From Phytohabitans maris (lineage in GTDB: Bacteria; Actinomycetota; Actinomycetes; Mycobacteriales; Micromonosporaceae), in the NCBI RefSeq assembly GCF_031085175.1, contig NZ_JAVHUY010000041.1, positions 1-64,000 on the forward strand: DNA of 64,000 nt. Reading direction: 5' to 3'. Below are positions 46,629 through 54,846 of the stretch, piece by piece. The stretch's first letter is position 1, and the number at the start of each line of letters is the position of its first letter. The notes below the pieces were generated by a model. It did not search any database, was not told where the DNA came from, and worked only from the letters and a program-made list of their open reading frames with translations. A program made the translations under genes and the position numbers.

Positions 46629-47450
46629 TCAGCGGGTCTTCGCCGCTCCTCGGCCGTCGCCGGCGGTCTGGGCGAGCGTCGACCGGCCCTGGGTGAGCTG
46701 GTCGAAGAAGCGCAGCAACTCCACCGGAAACGGCATCACCAGCGTGCTGTTCTTCTCGGCGGCGACCTCCACGACGGTCTGCAGCAGCCGCAGCTGGAAC
46801 GCGCCGGGCGTGCCGGACATCGTGCTGGAGGCGTCGGCGAGCCGGCGCGAGGCCTGGTACTCGGCGTCCGCCGAGATCACCCGCGCGCGCCGCTCCCGCT
46901 CCGCCTCGGCCTGCCGCGACATCGACCGCTTCATCGCGTCCGGCAGCGCGACGTCCTTCACCTCCACCCGCTCGACCAGCAGCCCCCACGGCTGCTCGGT
47001 GGGGGCGTCGATGACGTTCTTGAGCTCGGTGTTGACCCGCTCGCGGTCGCTCAGCAGCGTGTCGAGGTCGGTACGGCCGATGACCGAGCGCATCGAGGTC
47101 TGCGCGACCTGCAGCACCGCGGCCGGGTAGTCGTGGACGTTCACCAGCACCTTCACCGGGTCGACCACCCGGTAGTAGACGACCGCGTCCACGGTCAGCG
47201 TGACGTTGTCGCGGGTGATCGCCCCCTGCGCCGGTACGCCGACGACCGTGGTCTGCATGCTGACCTTCACCATCCGGTCGGCGACCGGGACGATGAGCCG
47301 GAGCCCGGGTTGGCGTACCCGCTCAAGCACCCGCCCGAAGCGAAAGACGATCCCCCGCTCGTACTGCTGCACCATCCGCACGCTCATCGCCAGCGCGATC
47401 AGCACCACGACGGCGGCGACGACGAGGATCGTGATCACGCCGGCTCTCAT
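46629..47450 (-). CDS. Slipin/stomatin-like SPFH (band 7) membrane protein
   Basis: This 273-residue protein has one N-terminal transmembrane helix (about 4-25) and then the SPFH domain with the YERGIVFRFGRVLERVRQPG signature, NVTLTVDAVVYYRVVDP and a helical ERERRARVISADAEYQASR region. It is expected to oligomerise at the cytosolic face of the membrane. Slipins are often paired with NfeD-like proteases, but none is next to it here. Confidence 0.93.
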   Translation of the reverse strand: MRAGVITILVVAAVVVLIALAMSVRMVQQYERGIVFRFGRVLERVRQPGLRLIVPVADRMVKVSMQTTVVGVPAQGAITRDNVTLTVDAVVYYRVVDPVKVLVNVHDYPAAVLQVAQTSMRSVIGRTDLDTLLSDRERVNTELKNVIDAPTEQPWGLLVERVEVKDVALPDAMKRSMSRQAEAERERRARVISADAEYQASRRLADASSTMSGTPGAFQLRLLQTVVEVAAEKNSTLVMPFPVELLRFFDQLTQGRSTLAQTAGDGRGAAKTR

Positions 47451-47621
47451 GACCGCCCGCGATACCCGCCCGCGGAGCCGCCAACCGGCATTTCAGGTGG
47501 AAACCTGCCGGCGGCGCTCGGCATCGCCGGCGAGATCGTACGGCGCGGCGGCACCGCCCGGTTTCCCGGACACGAGCCGCAGCGGGCCGCGTCCGAGGCC
47601 GCCGACCCGGGTGGCCCGCGG

Positions 47622-47797
47622 TCACGCCCGGTGGGCGGCGCCCGACCGGCGAAACCCGGTGCGCAGCCGCGAGTCCCGGCCGTTCGCCGCGAGCCTCGCG
47701 TTCTCCAGCAGGCTCCGCCCGAGGAAGAGGTTCGACGTCTGGAAGGTGCGCCCGAGGCCGGCCCGGGCCAGGCGGTGCGGCTCTTCCCCGCGCCGTT
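47622..47797 (-). pseudogene. livG: Remnant of a LivG-type branched-chain amino-acid ABC ATPase
   Basis: On the minus strand a Walker A piece reads TNGAGKS (47780-47800). After a frame change and an apparent deletion, PHRLARAGLGRTFQTSNLF and LLENARLAANGRD follow, which match the Q-loop region of LivG ATPases. The frame ends at a TGA at 47622. Most of the ATPase is missing, so this is a decayed gene. Confidence 0.7.
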
Positions 47798-47803
47798 CGT
47801 CGA

Positions 47804-47851
47804 GATCGTGGTACGCAGGTGCCCTCGGGCGGGCACCGGAATACCACGATC
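47804..47851. repeat. 48-nt palindromic repeat, copy D
   Basis: The arms GATCGTGGTA and TACCACGATC enclose an inner GGTGCCC/GGGCACC stem. It is closest in sequence to copy C, about 14.5 kb away, and directly abuts the 5' side of the LivG remnant. Confidence 0.88.
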
Positions 47852-47925
47852 GCCGCGCATCACACCGTCGACGTCGCGGTAGCTCATGTCTTTCTCGGGT
47901 CGGTGCCGGCGGTGCGCCCGGACGG

Positions 47926-48327
47926 CTACGACGGCGCGGGCTCGCCGGCGTAGTCGCCGAAGGACCAGAGGTTGCCCTCCGGGTCGCGTACGGCGAACTC
48001 GCGCGCCCCGTAGTCGGTCTTGGCCAGGGGCCGGACGACGTCGGCGCCCTGCTTCAGCACCCGCTCGTAGAGCGCGTCCGGGTCGGCGACGACGACGTAG
48101 CCGCCCGCCGTGCCCGGCTCGCGGGACCAGGCGGCGCCGGGGCGGTGGCTGCCCAGCATGATGCCGCCGGACCCCTCCGGCCAGTTGAGCTGGGCGTGGT
48201 CGACGGTGTCCTCCGCGCCGTAGCGGGCCGCCACCACGAAGCCAAATGTACGCACGTAGTAGTCGATCAACGCCGGCGCGTCATGCGCCTGGAGCGTCAA
48301 CCACACGGTCGGGTTCACGTTCGTCAT
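47926..48327 (-). CDS. VOC family (glyoxalase-like) protein
   Basis: This 133-residue protein has the two beta-alpha-beta-beta-beta units of the vicinal-oxygen-chelate fold, with IDYYVRTFGFVVAARYG and a final VRDPEGNLWSFGDY carrying the typical Glu. Such small single-domain members include antibiotic-binding and glyoxalase-like proteins. It overlaps the upstream AraC gene by 47 bp and is probably co-expressed with it. Confidence 0.92.
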   Translation of the reverse strand: MTNVNPTVWLTLQAHDAPALIDYYVRTFGFVVAARYGAEDTVDHAQLNWPEGSGGIMLGSHRPGAAWSREPGTAGGYVVVADPDALYERVLKQGADVVRPLAKTDYGAREFAVRDPEGNLWSFGDYAGEPAPS

Positions 48328-49192
48328 CCGCCCAGTCTGACCACCCGGCGTGGCCGCCGTCTTGGATGGAACGGAACTCCTCGGCCAGCCAGGCCCGGGG
48401 TGGTACGCCGGCGAAGCTGACGAACTCGCGGGTCAGGTGGGCCTGGTCGTAGTGGCCGGTCGCCGCCGCCACACCGGCCAGGTCCACGCCGCCGGACCGG
48501 CGTACGGAATCGGCGATCGCGGCGACCGCGTGCTCGAACCGGATCAGCCTGGCCACGGTCTTCGGGCCGCGGCCGACCTCGCGCCGGAACAGGGTGCCCA
48601 GGTGCCGCGCGGTCAACCCGACCCGGTCGGCCAGCGCGCCGACCGGCAGGCACCCCCGGCTGCGTTCCAGCTCGTGCCAGGCGTACGCCACCTCCGGCCG
48701 CACCGACGGGTCGCGGCGGCGCCCCCGCGCGGCCACGAGATGGCCGGTGACCAGCGCGAACCGCTCCCGCCACCCCGGGGCCTCGGCCAGCCGGTCGCGC
48801 AGGTCGACGGCGGGGCGGCCGAGCACCGCGGCGGCGTCGAAGTCGGTCACGCTCAGCTCGGCGGCTGGCACCCCGAACAGCGCCCGCGCGGCGAGCGGGT
48901 GCACCGCGAGCTGGACCCCGGCCTGGCCGCGCCGCAGCCGCACGTGGCTCGTCCGGACGTGCAGCCCGCCGAGAATCACCGGGATCGGGCCGGTGGCGGC
49001 CAGCGCCGCCGCGGTCGCCGCGCCCTCGACCCCGTCGTCCAGGCTCACGATGAACGTCAGCCGCGACGAGGGCAACCCCCGGTGGACGGCGTCCGGGACG
49101 TCGAGCGCCCGGTAGCCCACCATCGACCCGACCCCCGGGGCGCTGCGTGGCGGCGCCACCGCGAACTCCCACCGCTGCTCCCGGGCGTCCAT
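48281..49192 (-). CDS. AraC family transcriptional regulator
   Basis: This 303-residue protein ends with an AraC-type double helix-turn-helix (about 180-275, with VGALADRVGLTARHLGTLF and LAGVAAATGHYDQAHLTREF). The N-terminal half resembles the DUF6597-type sensor of bacterial AraC proteins. Its 3' end overlaps the VOC gene, so the regulator and the VOC protein form one transcript. The target genes are not evident. Confidence 0.9.
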   Translation of the reverse strand: MDAREQRWEFAVAPPRSAPGVGSMVGYRALDVPDAVHRGLPSSRLTFIVSLDDGVEGAATAAALAATGPIPVILGGLHVRTSHVRLRRGQAGVQLAVHPLAARALFGVPAAELSVTDFDAAAVLGRPAVDLRDRLAEAPGWRERFALVTGHLVAARGRRRDPSVRPEVAYAWHELERSRGCLPVGALADRVGLTARHLGTLFRREVGRGPKTVARLIRFEHAVAAIADSVRRSGGVDLAGVAAATGHYDQAHLTREFVSFAGVPPRAWLAEEFRSIQDGGHAGWSDWADDEREPDRVVDAPGA

Positions 49193-49217
49193 CCCCCGAC
49201 GTTAACCCGCCGCCGGC

Positions 49218-49814
49218 TCAGGTGCCGGATCTGCGGCGGCGCCAGAGCACGCCGCCCAGCGCCGCCGCGGCCAGCACGACGGCGGCCACGACCACCCACA
49301 CCACCGGCGATGACGAGGAGTCGTCGTCGCTGGCCTGACCGACCGGGGTCGGCGCGGCGGCGCTGGTGGGCGGGGCGGTGGTCGGCACGGCGCTCGGGCT
49401 GGGGCTCGGCTCCGCGCTGGGCGTGGGCGGCGCGGCCCGGTTGGTGAACGTGAAACTGCCCTGCATCGGATGCCCGTCGGCGGCGACCGTGCGCCAGGCG
49501 ACGGTGATCGCCCCGACCGGCAGCGCGTCGACCTTCTGGGTGATCGTCCGGTCGAGGACCTCGGCGTCGCCGCTGCTGTACGACGTCTTGTCCGGACCGG
49601 TAACCGCGACCGTCGTACCCGGCTTCTTGACGAGCCCGGTAAACGTGAGCGTGACCTCGGCGACGGGCCTGGTCGTGGTGCTTTTGGCCGCCGGGGTCGT
49701 GCTTTTCAGCTCGGTGTGCGCCGACGCCGGCGCGGCGGGCAGCACGGCGACGGCCAGCGCCGCGGCGAGGAGGGCGGCGGCGGACAGCGGGCGGTAGCGA
49801 TTCACGGCGCCCAC
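49218..49814 (-). CDS. CopC-domain copper resistance/uptake protein
   Basis: This 198-residue protein has a signal peptide (about 1-32, cut after ASA) that exposes the N-terminal His of AHTELKSTTPA, the copper ligand of CopC proteins. The CopC beta domain follows (about 33-125), with DGHPMQGSF near its end. A Pro/Ser/Thr-rich stalk and one C-terminal transmembrane helix with an RRRR stop (about 170-195) anchor it. It diverges from the PCuAC and DyP genes, forming a copper-handling group. Confidence 0.93.
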   Translation of the reverse strand: MGAVNRYRPLSAAALLAAALAVAVLPAAPASAHTELKSTTPAAKSTTTRPVAEVTLTFTGLVKKPGTTVAVTGPDKTSYSSGDAEVLDRTITQKVDALPVGAITVAWRTVAADGHPMQGSFTFTNRAAPPTPSAEPSPSPSAVPTTAPPTSAAAPTPVGQASDDDSSSSPVVWVVVAAVVLAAAALGGVLWRRRRSGT

Positions 49815-49937
49815 CGTAGCGCCTCACCCCCGGTGGTTTGTCAAGCGAACTCGCCATCGACCATCGCGGGAACTTTCCGGGGCCGCGCGGCGACAACCTT
49901 CCTGACCGAGCCTGATCGTGGGAAGGGCGAGTTCTCG

Positions 49938-50504
49938 ATGACCGTGGGTGGAAACCGGCGCCGTGCGTGGGGTTTGGGCAGCGTCCTGGCGGCGGCTGTG
50001 CTGCTGCTGGGGGCGTGCGGCGACGACGCCGAGCCGGAGGCCGGCCCGTCCGGGTCGCCGCCAGCGGCCGCGCGGCCGCTGGTGGTGAAGGACATGTGGG
50101 TCAAGACCGCGACGTCCGGGATGTCCGCCGCGTACGGGACGCTGATGAACACCACCGGTGCCGACGTCACCGTCGTCAAGGCCACCTCCACCGCCTCGCC
50201 CACGATGGAGCTGCACGAAGTGGCCACAGTGGACGGCAAGATGGTGATGCGCCCCAAGGAGGGCGGGTTCACCATCCCGGCCGGCGGTTCGCACGAGCTG
50301 GAGCCGGGCGGCGACCACCTGATGATGATGGACGTCAGGACGCCGGTCACCGCCGGCACGGAAGTCACCATCACGCTGACGTTCGCCGACGGCGGGACGA
50401 TGGAGTTCACCGCACTGGGCAAGGACTTCGCCGGCGGCAACGAGAGCTACCAGCCGGAGATGCCCGGCATGTCGGCCTCGCCGAGCATGAGCATGGGCGG
50501 ATGA
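49938..50504 (+). CDS. PCuAC-family copper chaperone lipoprotein
   Basis: This 188-residue protein has a lipoprotein signal with LLLGAC, then a PCuAC (DUF461) domain with MWVKTATSGMSAAYGTL, a MELHEVATVDGKMVM copper site and GGDHLMMMDV. Met and His residues of the H(M)X10MX21HXM type are visible. The tail is Met-rich (MPGMSASPSMSMG). It delivers Cu(I) outside the membrane, for instance to oxidases. Its stop overlaps the DyP start (ATGA). Confidence 0.93.
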   Translation: MTVGGNRRRAWGLGSVLAAAVLLLGACGDDAEPEAGPSGSPPAAARPLVVKDMWVKTATSGMSAAYGTLMNTTGADVTVVKATSTASPTMELHEVATVDGKMVMRPKEGGFTIPAGGSHELEPGGDHLMMMDVRTPVTAGTEVTITLTFADGGTMEFTALGKDFAGGNESYQPEMPGMSASPSMSMGG

Positions 50505-51709
50505 GCCGGCTGAGCCGGCGCCGCCTGCTGGCCGGCGGGGCGCTGACCGCCGGTGGCGCGATGGCGGGCGCCGCGGTCGCTCTCGCCCGCGACCCGGACA
50601 CCCCGACCCCCGCCGAGGCCGGGCCGGTCGCGCACGGCACGCAGACCGTTCCCTTCCACGGGGTACACCAGGCGGGGATCGACACGCCGGCGCAGGCGCA
50701 CGCCGCGTTCTGCGCCTTCGACCTGGCGGCCGGCGTCGACCGGGCCGCGCTCGGCCGGCTGATGCGGCTGCTCACCGACGACGCGGCGCGGCTCACCCAG
50801 GGGCGGCCGGCCCTCGCCGACACCGAGCCCGAGCTGGCCGCGCTCCCGGCCCGCCTCACCGTCACGTTCGGCTTCGGGCCGCGCTTCTTCGCCGCGGCCG
50901 GGCGGGAGGCGCTGCGGCCGGAGTCGGTCGCGCCGCTGCCGGCGTTCGGCATCGACCGGCTGGAGCAGCGGTGGTGCGGCGGCGACCTGCTCGTCCAGGT
51001 CTGCGCCGACGACCCGCTCACCGTCACCCACGCCCAGCGCATGCTCGTCAAGGACACGCTCGCCTTCGCCCGTCCACGGTGGACGCAGCGCGGCTTCCGC
51101 CGGGGCCGGGGTACCCAGGACGACGGCGTGACGCAGCGCAACGTGATGGGCCAGCTCGACGGCACCCGCAACCCGGCGCTGGGCAGCCCGGAGTTCGACG
51201 GCGCGGTGTGGGTCGACAGTGGACCGTCCTGGTTGCACGGTGGCACGACGCTGGTCGTACGGCGGATCCGGGCCGAGATGGAGAAGTGGGACGCGGTCGA
51301 CACCGCCGGCAAGGAGTTCGCGGTCGGCCGCCGGCTGGACACCGGGGCGCCGTTGAGCGGGGAGCACGAGCACGACCCGCCCGACTACGCCGCCACGAAC
51401 GCGCTCGGGCTCACCGTCATCGCCGAGGCCGCGCACATCGCCCGCGCGCACGTCGACAGCGACCGGCAGCGCATCTTCCGCCGGCCGTACAACTACGACG
51501 AGCCGCCCGGCCCGGACGGCCGCCCCGACATGGGGCTCGTCTTCGCCGCGTACCAGCGCGACGTCGGCGACCAGTTCCTGCCGATCCAGCGCAACCTCGC
51601 CGAAGCCGACCTGATGAACGACTGGATCACCCCGATCGGCTCCGCCGTCTTCGCCGTGCCGCCCGGTTGCCAGGCGGGCGGCTGGATCGGCGAAACCCTC
51701 CTCACCTGA
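50501..51709 (+). CDS. DyP-type haem peroxidase with Tat signal
   Basis: This 402-residue protein starts with a twin-arginine signal (SRRRLLAGGALTAGGAMAG) and has the DyP family GxxDG motif as GQLDGTRNP, plus a C-terminal domain with IFRRPYNYD and GLVFAAYQRD. The position next to PCuAC mirrors actinomycete clusters in which a DyP peroxidase and copper chaperones serve a secreted copper oxidase; it may also belong to the EfeB-like group. It ends 12 bp before a strong terminator palindrome. Confidence 0.94.
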   Translation: MSRLSRRRLLAGGALTAGGAMAGAAVALARDPDTPTPAEAGPVAHGTQTVPFHGVHQAGIDTPAQAHAAFCAFDLAAGVDRAALGRLMRLLTDDAARLTQGRPALADTEPELAALPARLTVTFGFGPRFFAAAGREALRPESVAPLPAFGIDRLEQRWCGGDLLVQVCADDPLTVTHAQRMLVKDTLAFARPRWTQRGFRRGRGTQDDGVTQRNVMGQLDGTRNPALGSPEFDGAVWVDSGPSWLHGGTTLVVRRIRAEMEKWDAVDTAGKEFAVGRRLDTGAPLSGEHEHDPPDYAATNALGLTVIAEAAHIARAHVDSDRQRIFRRPYNYDEPPGPDGRPDMGLVFAAYQRDVGDQFLPIQRNLAEADLMNDWITPIGSAVFAVPPGCQAGGWIGETLLT

Positions 51710-51720
51710 CCCTGGGCACA

Positions 51721-51786
51721 CCCCGCGTGATCGAAGCTCCCCTCACGTCGCTAGAACGGCATGGGGGGAGCTTCGATCACGCGGGG
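51721..51786. terminator. Bidirectional terminator-like palindrome, copy 2 of the GTGATCGAAGCTCC family
   Basis: Perfect 22-bp arms lie at 51721-51742 and 51765-51786 around a 22-nt interior. The element lies between two convergent genes, and its right arm contains the TGA stop of the Gfo/Idh/MocA gene. The outer core matches the element at 39532-39585. Confidence 0.8.
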
Positions 51787-52820
51787 GCGGTGACACGTAC
51801 CGGGTCGCCGGTGTCCAGGGAGGAGACGATGGCTTCGGCGGTGGCGACGCCCCAGCACGCCTCGCGCAGCGGCATGACGTCGGGTGCGCGGCGGCCGGTG
51901 AAGACGTCGACGGCGTACCCGACCTCGCGGCGCAGCGCCCCACCGACCACGCCGTCCTCCTCGGGCCACAGCGACAGGTCCGGCACCTGCGCGCCGCTCC
52001 CGGTCCACTCCACGAGGGCGTCGCTGACCAGCCGCTGCTTGATGACGCCGCCCAGGCCGAGCGCCTCGGCCTCGCCGACGATGGCGCCGTCCAGCGCGAG
52101 CGGGCCGTCGTCGAGTGTGCCCGGGGCGCCGGCCGGTACCAGCCAGGCGGACTCGATCGTCGCGATGACCCCGCCGTCGAACTCCAGCAGCGCGCTCACC
52201 ACGCTCGGCGCCGCCTCCCCCGCGGCCGCGCTCCGGGTCGCCACCACCCGCCGCACCGGCCGGCCGGTGAACGAGATGGCCAGGTCGATGTCGTGGATGC
52301 AGGACTCCCACACCGGGTGTACCCGGTCGCCGAAGGAGGCGTACCAGGCGCGGCTGAAGTCGCGGCGCAGCCGCAGGACGCAGAGGGTGCCGACGGCGCC
52401 ACCGGCGATGCGGGCGCGCATCCGGGCCATCGGGGCGGCGAAGCGGGAGATGTGCCCGGCGACGACCTGCCGGCCCCGCGCGGCCGCGGTGTCGGCGATC
52501 CGCTGCGCGTCCACTGTGGAGAGCGCGAGCGGCTTCTCCACGAAGGCGTGGCTGCCGGCCTCCAGCGCGGTGACCGCGAGGTCGGCGTGGCTGGCCTCGT
52601 CGGAGGCGACCACGACGGCGTCGGCGGGCTGCCGGGCTAGCAGCGCGGCCAGGTCGCGGTCGGTCTGCGCGACCCGGTGCGCGGCGGCCACCTCGGCCAG
52701 CCGGCCGGGGTCGGTGTCGACCAGGCCGACGACCCGGGCACCGGCCTCGCGCCAGACCCGGGCGTGCAACGCTCCGAAGCGGCCGACCCCGGCGACCACG
52801 ACGGTGGGTCCCTGGCTCAT
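51777..52820 (-). CDS. Gfo/Idh/MocA family dehydrogenase
   Basis: This 347-residue protein has an N-terminal Rossmann domain with VVVAGVGRFGALHARVW (about 6-22) and the EKP motif in AFVEKPLAL, then the GFO_IDH_MocA C-terminal domain with CIHDIDLAISF. These enzymes oxidise sugars or inositols with NAD(P). Its ATG overlaps the upstream PLP-enzyme stop (ATGA). It is the last gene of the catabolic train. Confidence 0.93.
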   Translation of the reverse strand: MSQGPTVVVAGVGRFGALHARVWREAGARVVGLVDTDPGRLAEVAAAHRVAQTDRDLAALLARQPADAVVVASDEASHADLAVTALEAGSHAFVEKPLALSTVDAQRIADTAAARGRQVVAGHISRFAAPMARMRARIAGGAVGTLCVLRLRRDFSRAWYASFGDRVHPVWESCIHDIDLAISFTGRPVRRVVATRSAAAGEAAPSVVSALLEFDGGVIATIESAWLVPAGAPGTLDDGPLALDGAIVGEAEALGLGGVIKQRLVSDALVEWTGSGAQVPDLSLWPEEDGVVGGALRREVGYAVDVFTGRRAPDVMPLREACWGVATAEAIVSSLDTGDPVRVTAPA

Positions 52821-53983
52821 GACGCACCTCCAGCGGAGCGGAACGCGGCCGGCTCCTTGGCGCCGTGGCCGGTCAGCATCAGCACGACGCGGGCGGCGGA
52901 GCCCGGCCCGGTGAGGCGGGCGACCGCCGGATCGTCCAGCGCGGCCAAAGCCGTCGCGGCGGCCGGCTCCACCAGCAGGCCGCGGCGGGCGAGGTCGGCC
53001 GTGGCGGCGGCGATCCGCGCCTCGTCCACCGCCACGACCGTGCCGCCGCTGTCCCGGACGGCGGCGAGCGTCAGCAGCCCCTCGTCCGCGTAGCCGCGCA
53101 GCGCGTCGGCGATGGCCGCTGCCGCGGTGGGGCCGACCGCGACCGGTTCGGCGAGCGCCGCCCGCCAGTCGGGGGACCGCCACGCGCGCGCCAGCGGCGC
53201 GCACGCGGCGGCCTGCACCCCCACCATCCTCGGTACCGCGGACGTGACGCCCGCGGCCCGCAGGTCTTCGAAGCCGCGCAGTACCCCGTGCAGCAGCGGC
53301 CCGGCGCCGATCGGTACGACCACCGCGTCCGGCGCGGCGCCGAGGCGCTCGACGAGCTCGGCGGCGACCGGCCGGTACGCCTCGGCGAGCAGCGGGTTCC
53401 GGTACGTGGTGGTGACGTTGAGCCAGCCGCCCTCCTCGGCCTCGACCGCCCGCGCGTACGCGTCGCTGTAGTGCCCGTCGACGAGCTCGACCGTGGCGCC
53501 GTGCGCGCGGGCGACGTCGAGCTTGGCCTGGGCGTTGGAGCCGGTGGCGCAGTAGATCCGGCAGCGCAGCCCGGCCGCGGCCGCGTACGTGGCCGCGGAG
53601 ACCGCCGCGTTGCCGCTGGAGGCGAGCACCAGACCACCCAGGCCGAGGTCGAGCGCGGTGGCGGCGGCGACCGCCATCGCCCGGTCCTTGAAGGAGAGCG
53701 AGGGGTTCAGCGACTCCAGCTTGGCGTACAGAGTGGACTGTCCACGAGGGAGCGGTACGAGCGGGGTGCCGCCCTCGCCGAGGCTGACCGCGTGCCGGGT
53801 GCGGGGCAGCATGCCGGCGTACCGCCAGGCGCCGACGCCCGGGCCGGGGCGGTGGTCTGCCGGGCCGAGCGGCGCCAGGTCGAGCACGAGCGGCCCGCCG
53901 CACCGGTCGCAGCGGTACGCCGGGTACGTGGCCGGCGCCGCGCAGGCGGTGCAGCGTACGGTGAAGTCGCGGCGGCCGCTCAT
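52817..53983 (-). CDS. Threonine-synthase-like PLP enzyme
   Basis: This 388-residue fold-type II PLP enzyme has an N-terminal zinc-ribbon-like part (CTACAAP then CDRCGG), the PLP Lys in PSLSFKDRA, the SSGNAAVSAA loop and GAGPLLHG. It resembles threonine synthase but also threonine/diaminopropionate ammonia-lyases. Its place in a sugar operon favours a lyase acting on an amino acid released from the substrate, which is inference. The ATG at 53983 shares one base with the stop of the IclR gene; a GTG just before is possible. Confidence 0.88.
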   Translation of the reverse strand: MSGRRDFTVRCTACAAPATYPAYRCDRCGGPLVLDLAPLGPADHRPGPGVGAWRYAGMLPRTRHAVSLGEGGTPLVPLPRGQSTLYAKLESLNPSLSFKDRAMAVAAATALDLGLGGLVLASSGNAAVSAATYAAAAGLRCRIYCATGSNAQAKLDVARAHGATVELVDGHYSDAYARAVEAEEGGWLNVTTTYRNPLLAEAYRPVAAELVERLGAAPDAVVVPIGAGPLLHGVLRGFEDLRAAGVTSAVPRMVGVQAAACAPLARAWRSPDWRAALAEPVAVGPTAAAAIADALRGYADEGLLTLAAVRDSGGTVVAVDEARIAAATADLARRGLLVEPAAATALAALDDPAVARLTGPGSAARVVLMLTGHGAKEPAAFRSAGGAS

Positions 53984-54819
53984 CACAGCACCGTCGGCTC
54001 TGGGCGCGGGGCGGGCGGCGGGAGCGGAAAATCGCCGGGGTCGCCGCTGGTGGCCACCGTGCCGTTCCAGCCCATGCGGCGGGACAGGTCGTCGGCGGTG
54101 GCCCGCACCAGTGCGCCGGTCTTCGGCAGCGCGCCGGCGTCGAAGCGGGTGGCCGGCATCGAGACGCTCAGCCCGGCGACGACCCGGCCGGCGTGGTCGA
54201 AGACCGGGGCGCCGAGGCAGCAGATTCCGGCCTCGTTCTCCTGCAGGTCGGTCGCGTACCCGTGGTGCCGCACGGCCGCGAGCAGCGCGCCGACGTCCTG
54301 CGCCGGTTCGCCGGTGAGCCGCGCGGAGGCCTCCACCGCCTCGGTGACCACGTGCTCCGGCGAGTACGCCAGCACGGCCCGGCCGATCGCGGTGGTCAGC
54401 GCCGGGTTGCTCGACCCGACCCGGGAGTACATGCGCACCGGGTGCGGGCTGTCGATCTTCTCGATGTAGACCACGTGCGTGACCGCCAGCACGCCGAGGT
54501 GGCAGGTCTCGCCGGTCTCGCCGGCCAGGCCGCGCATGGCGGCGCGGGCCTCCTGGCGCAGGTCGAGCCCGTCGAGGAAGGCCCGGGCGAGCGTCATCGT
54601 GCCGGCCGCGAGCGCGTACCTGCCGTCCGGCGTCTCCCGCACCAGCGCGGTGCCGCGCAGCACGCCGAGCAGCCGGTGCAGCGTGGTGGTGGGGATGCCG
54701 GTGATCCGCACGATGTCGGTCAGGGAGGCGCCGTGCGGGTGCTCGGTGAGGGCGGTGAGCACCGCCATCGTCCGTTCGACCGCGCGCAGCCCGTCGGGCC
54801 CGCGTTCGGTGTTGGCCAC
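53983..54819 (-). CDS. IclR family transcriptional regulator
   Basis: This 278-residue protein has an N-terminal winged helix-turn-helix (about 15-75, with SLTDIVRITGIPTTTLHRLL) and a C-terminal IclR effector domain (about 90-255, with GETCHLGVLAVTHVVYIEKI and GLSVSMPATRF). It is embedded in the middle of the operon, 27 bp after the M20 gene, so it probably senses an intermediate of the pathway. Confidence 0.93.
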   Translation of the reverse strand: MANTERGPDGLRAVERTMAVLTALTEHPHGASLTDIVRITGIPTTTLHRLLGVLRGTALVRETPDGRYALAAGTMTLARAFLDGLDLRQEARAAMRGLAGETGETCHLGVLAVTHVVYIEKIDSPHPVRMYSRVGSSNPALTTAIGRAVLAYSPEHVVTEAVEASARLTGEPAQDVGALLAAVRHHGYATDLQENEAGICCLGAPVFDHAGRVVAGLSVSMPATRFDAGALPKTGALVRATADDLSRRMGWNGTVATSGDPGDFPLPPPAPRPEPTVL

Positions 54820-54846
54820 GGTCAGATCCTCCCTATCCGCGTGACG

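Larger units (their letters stand above)
47451..47925. other. Gap with a LivG remnant and a 48-nt palindrome
   Basis: This 475-bp stretch has no intact gene. It contains a decayed ABC ATPase fragment (47622-47797) and palindromic repeat copy D (47804-47851). The first 170 bp hold nothing recognisable. Confidence 0.75.

Noticed and set aside
49470-49937. Upstream extension of the PCuAC gene in the same frame
   Set aside because: The extension is antisense to the CopC gene. The lipoprotein signal at 49938 marks the true start.
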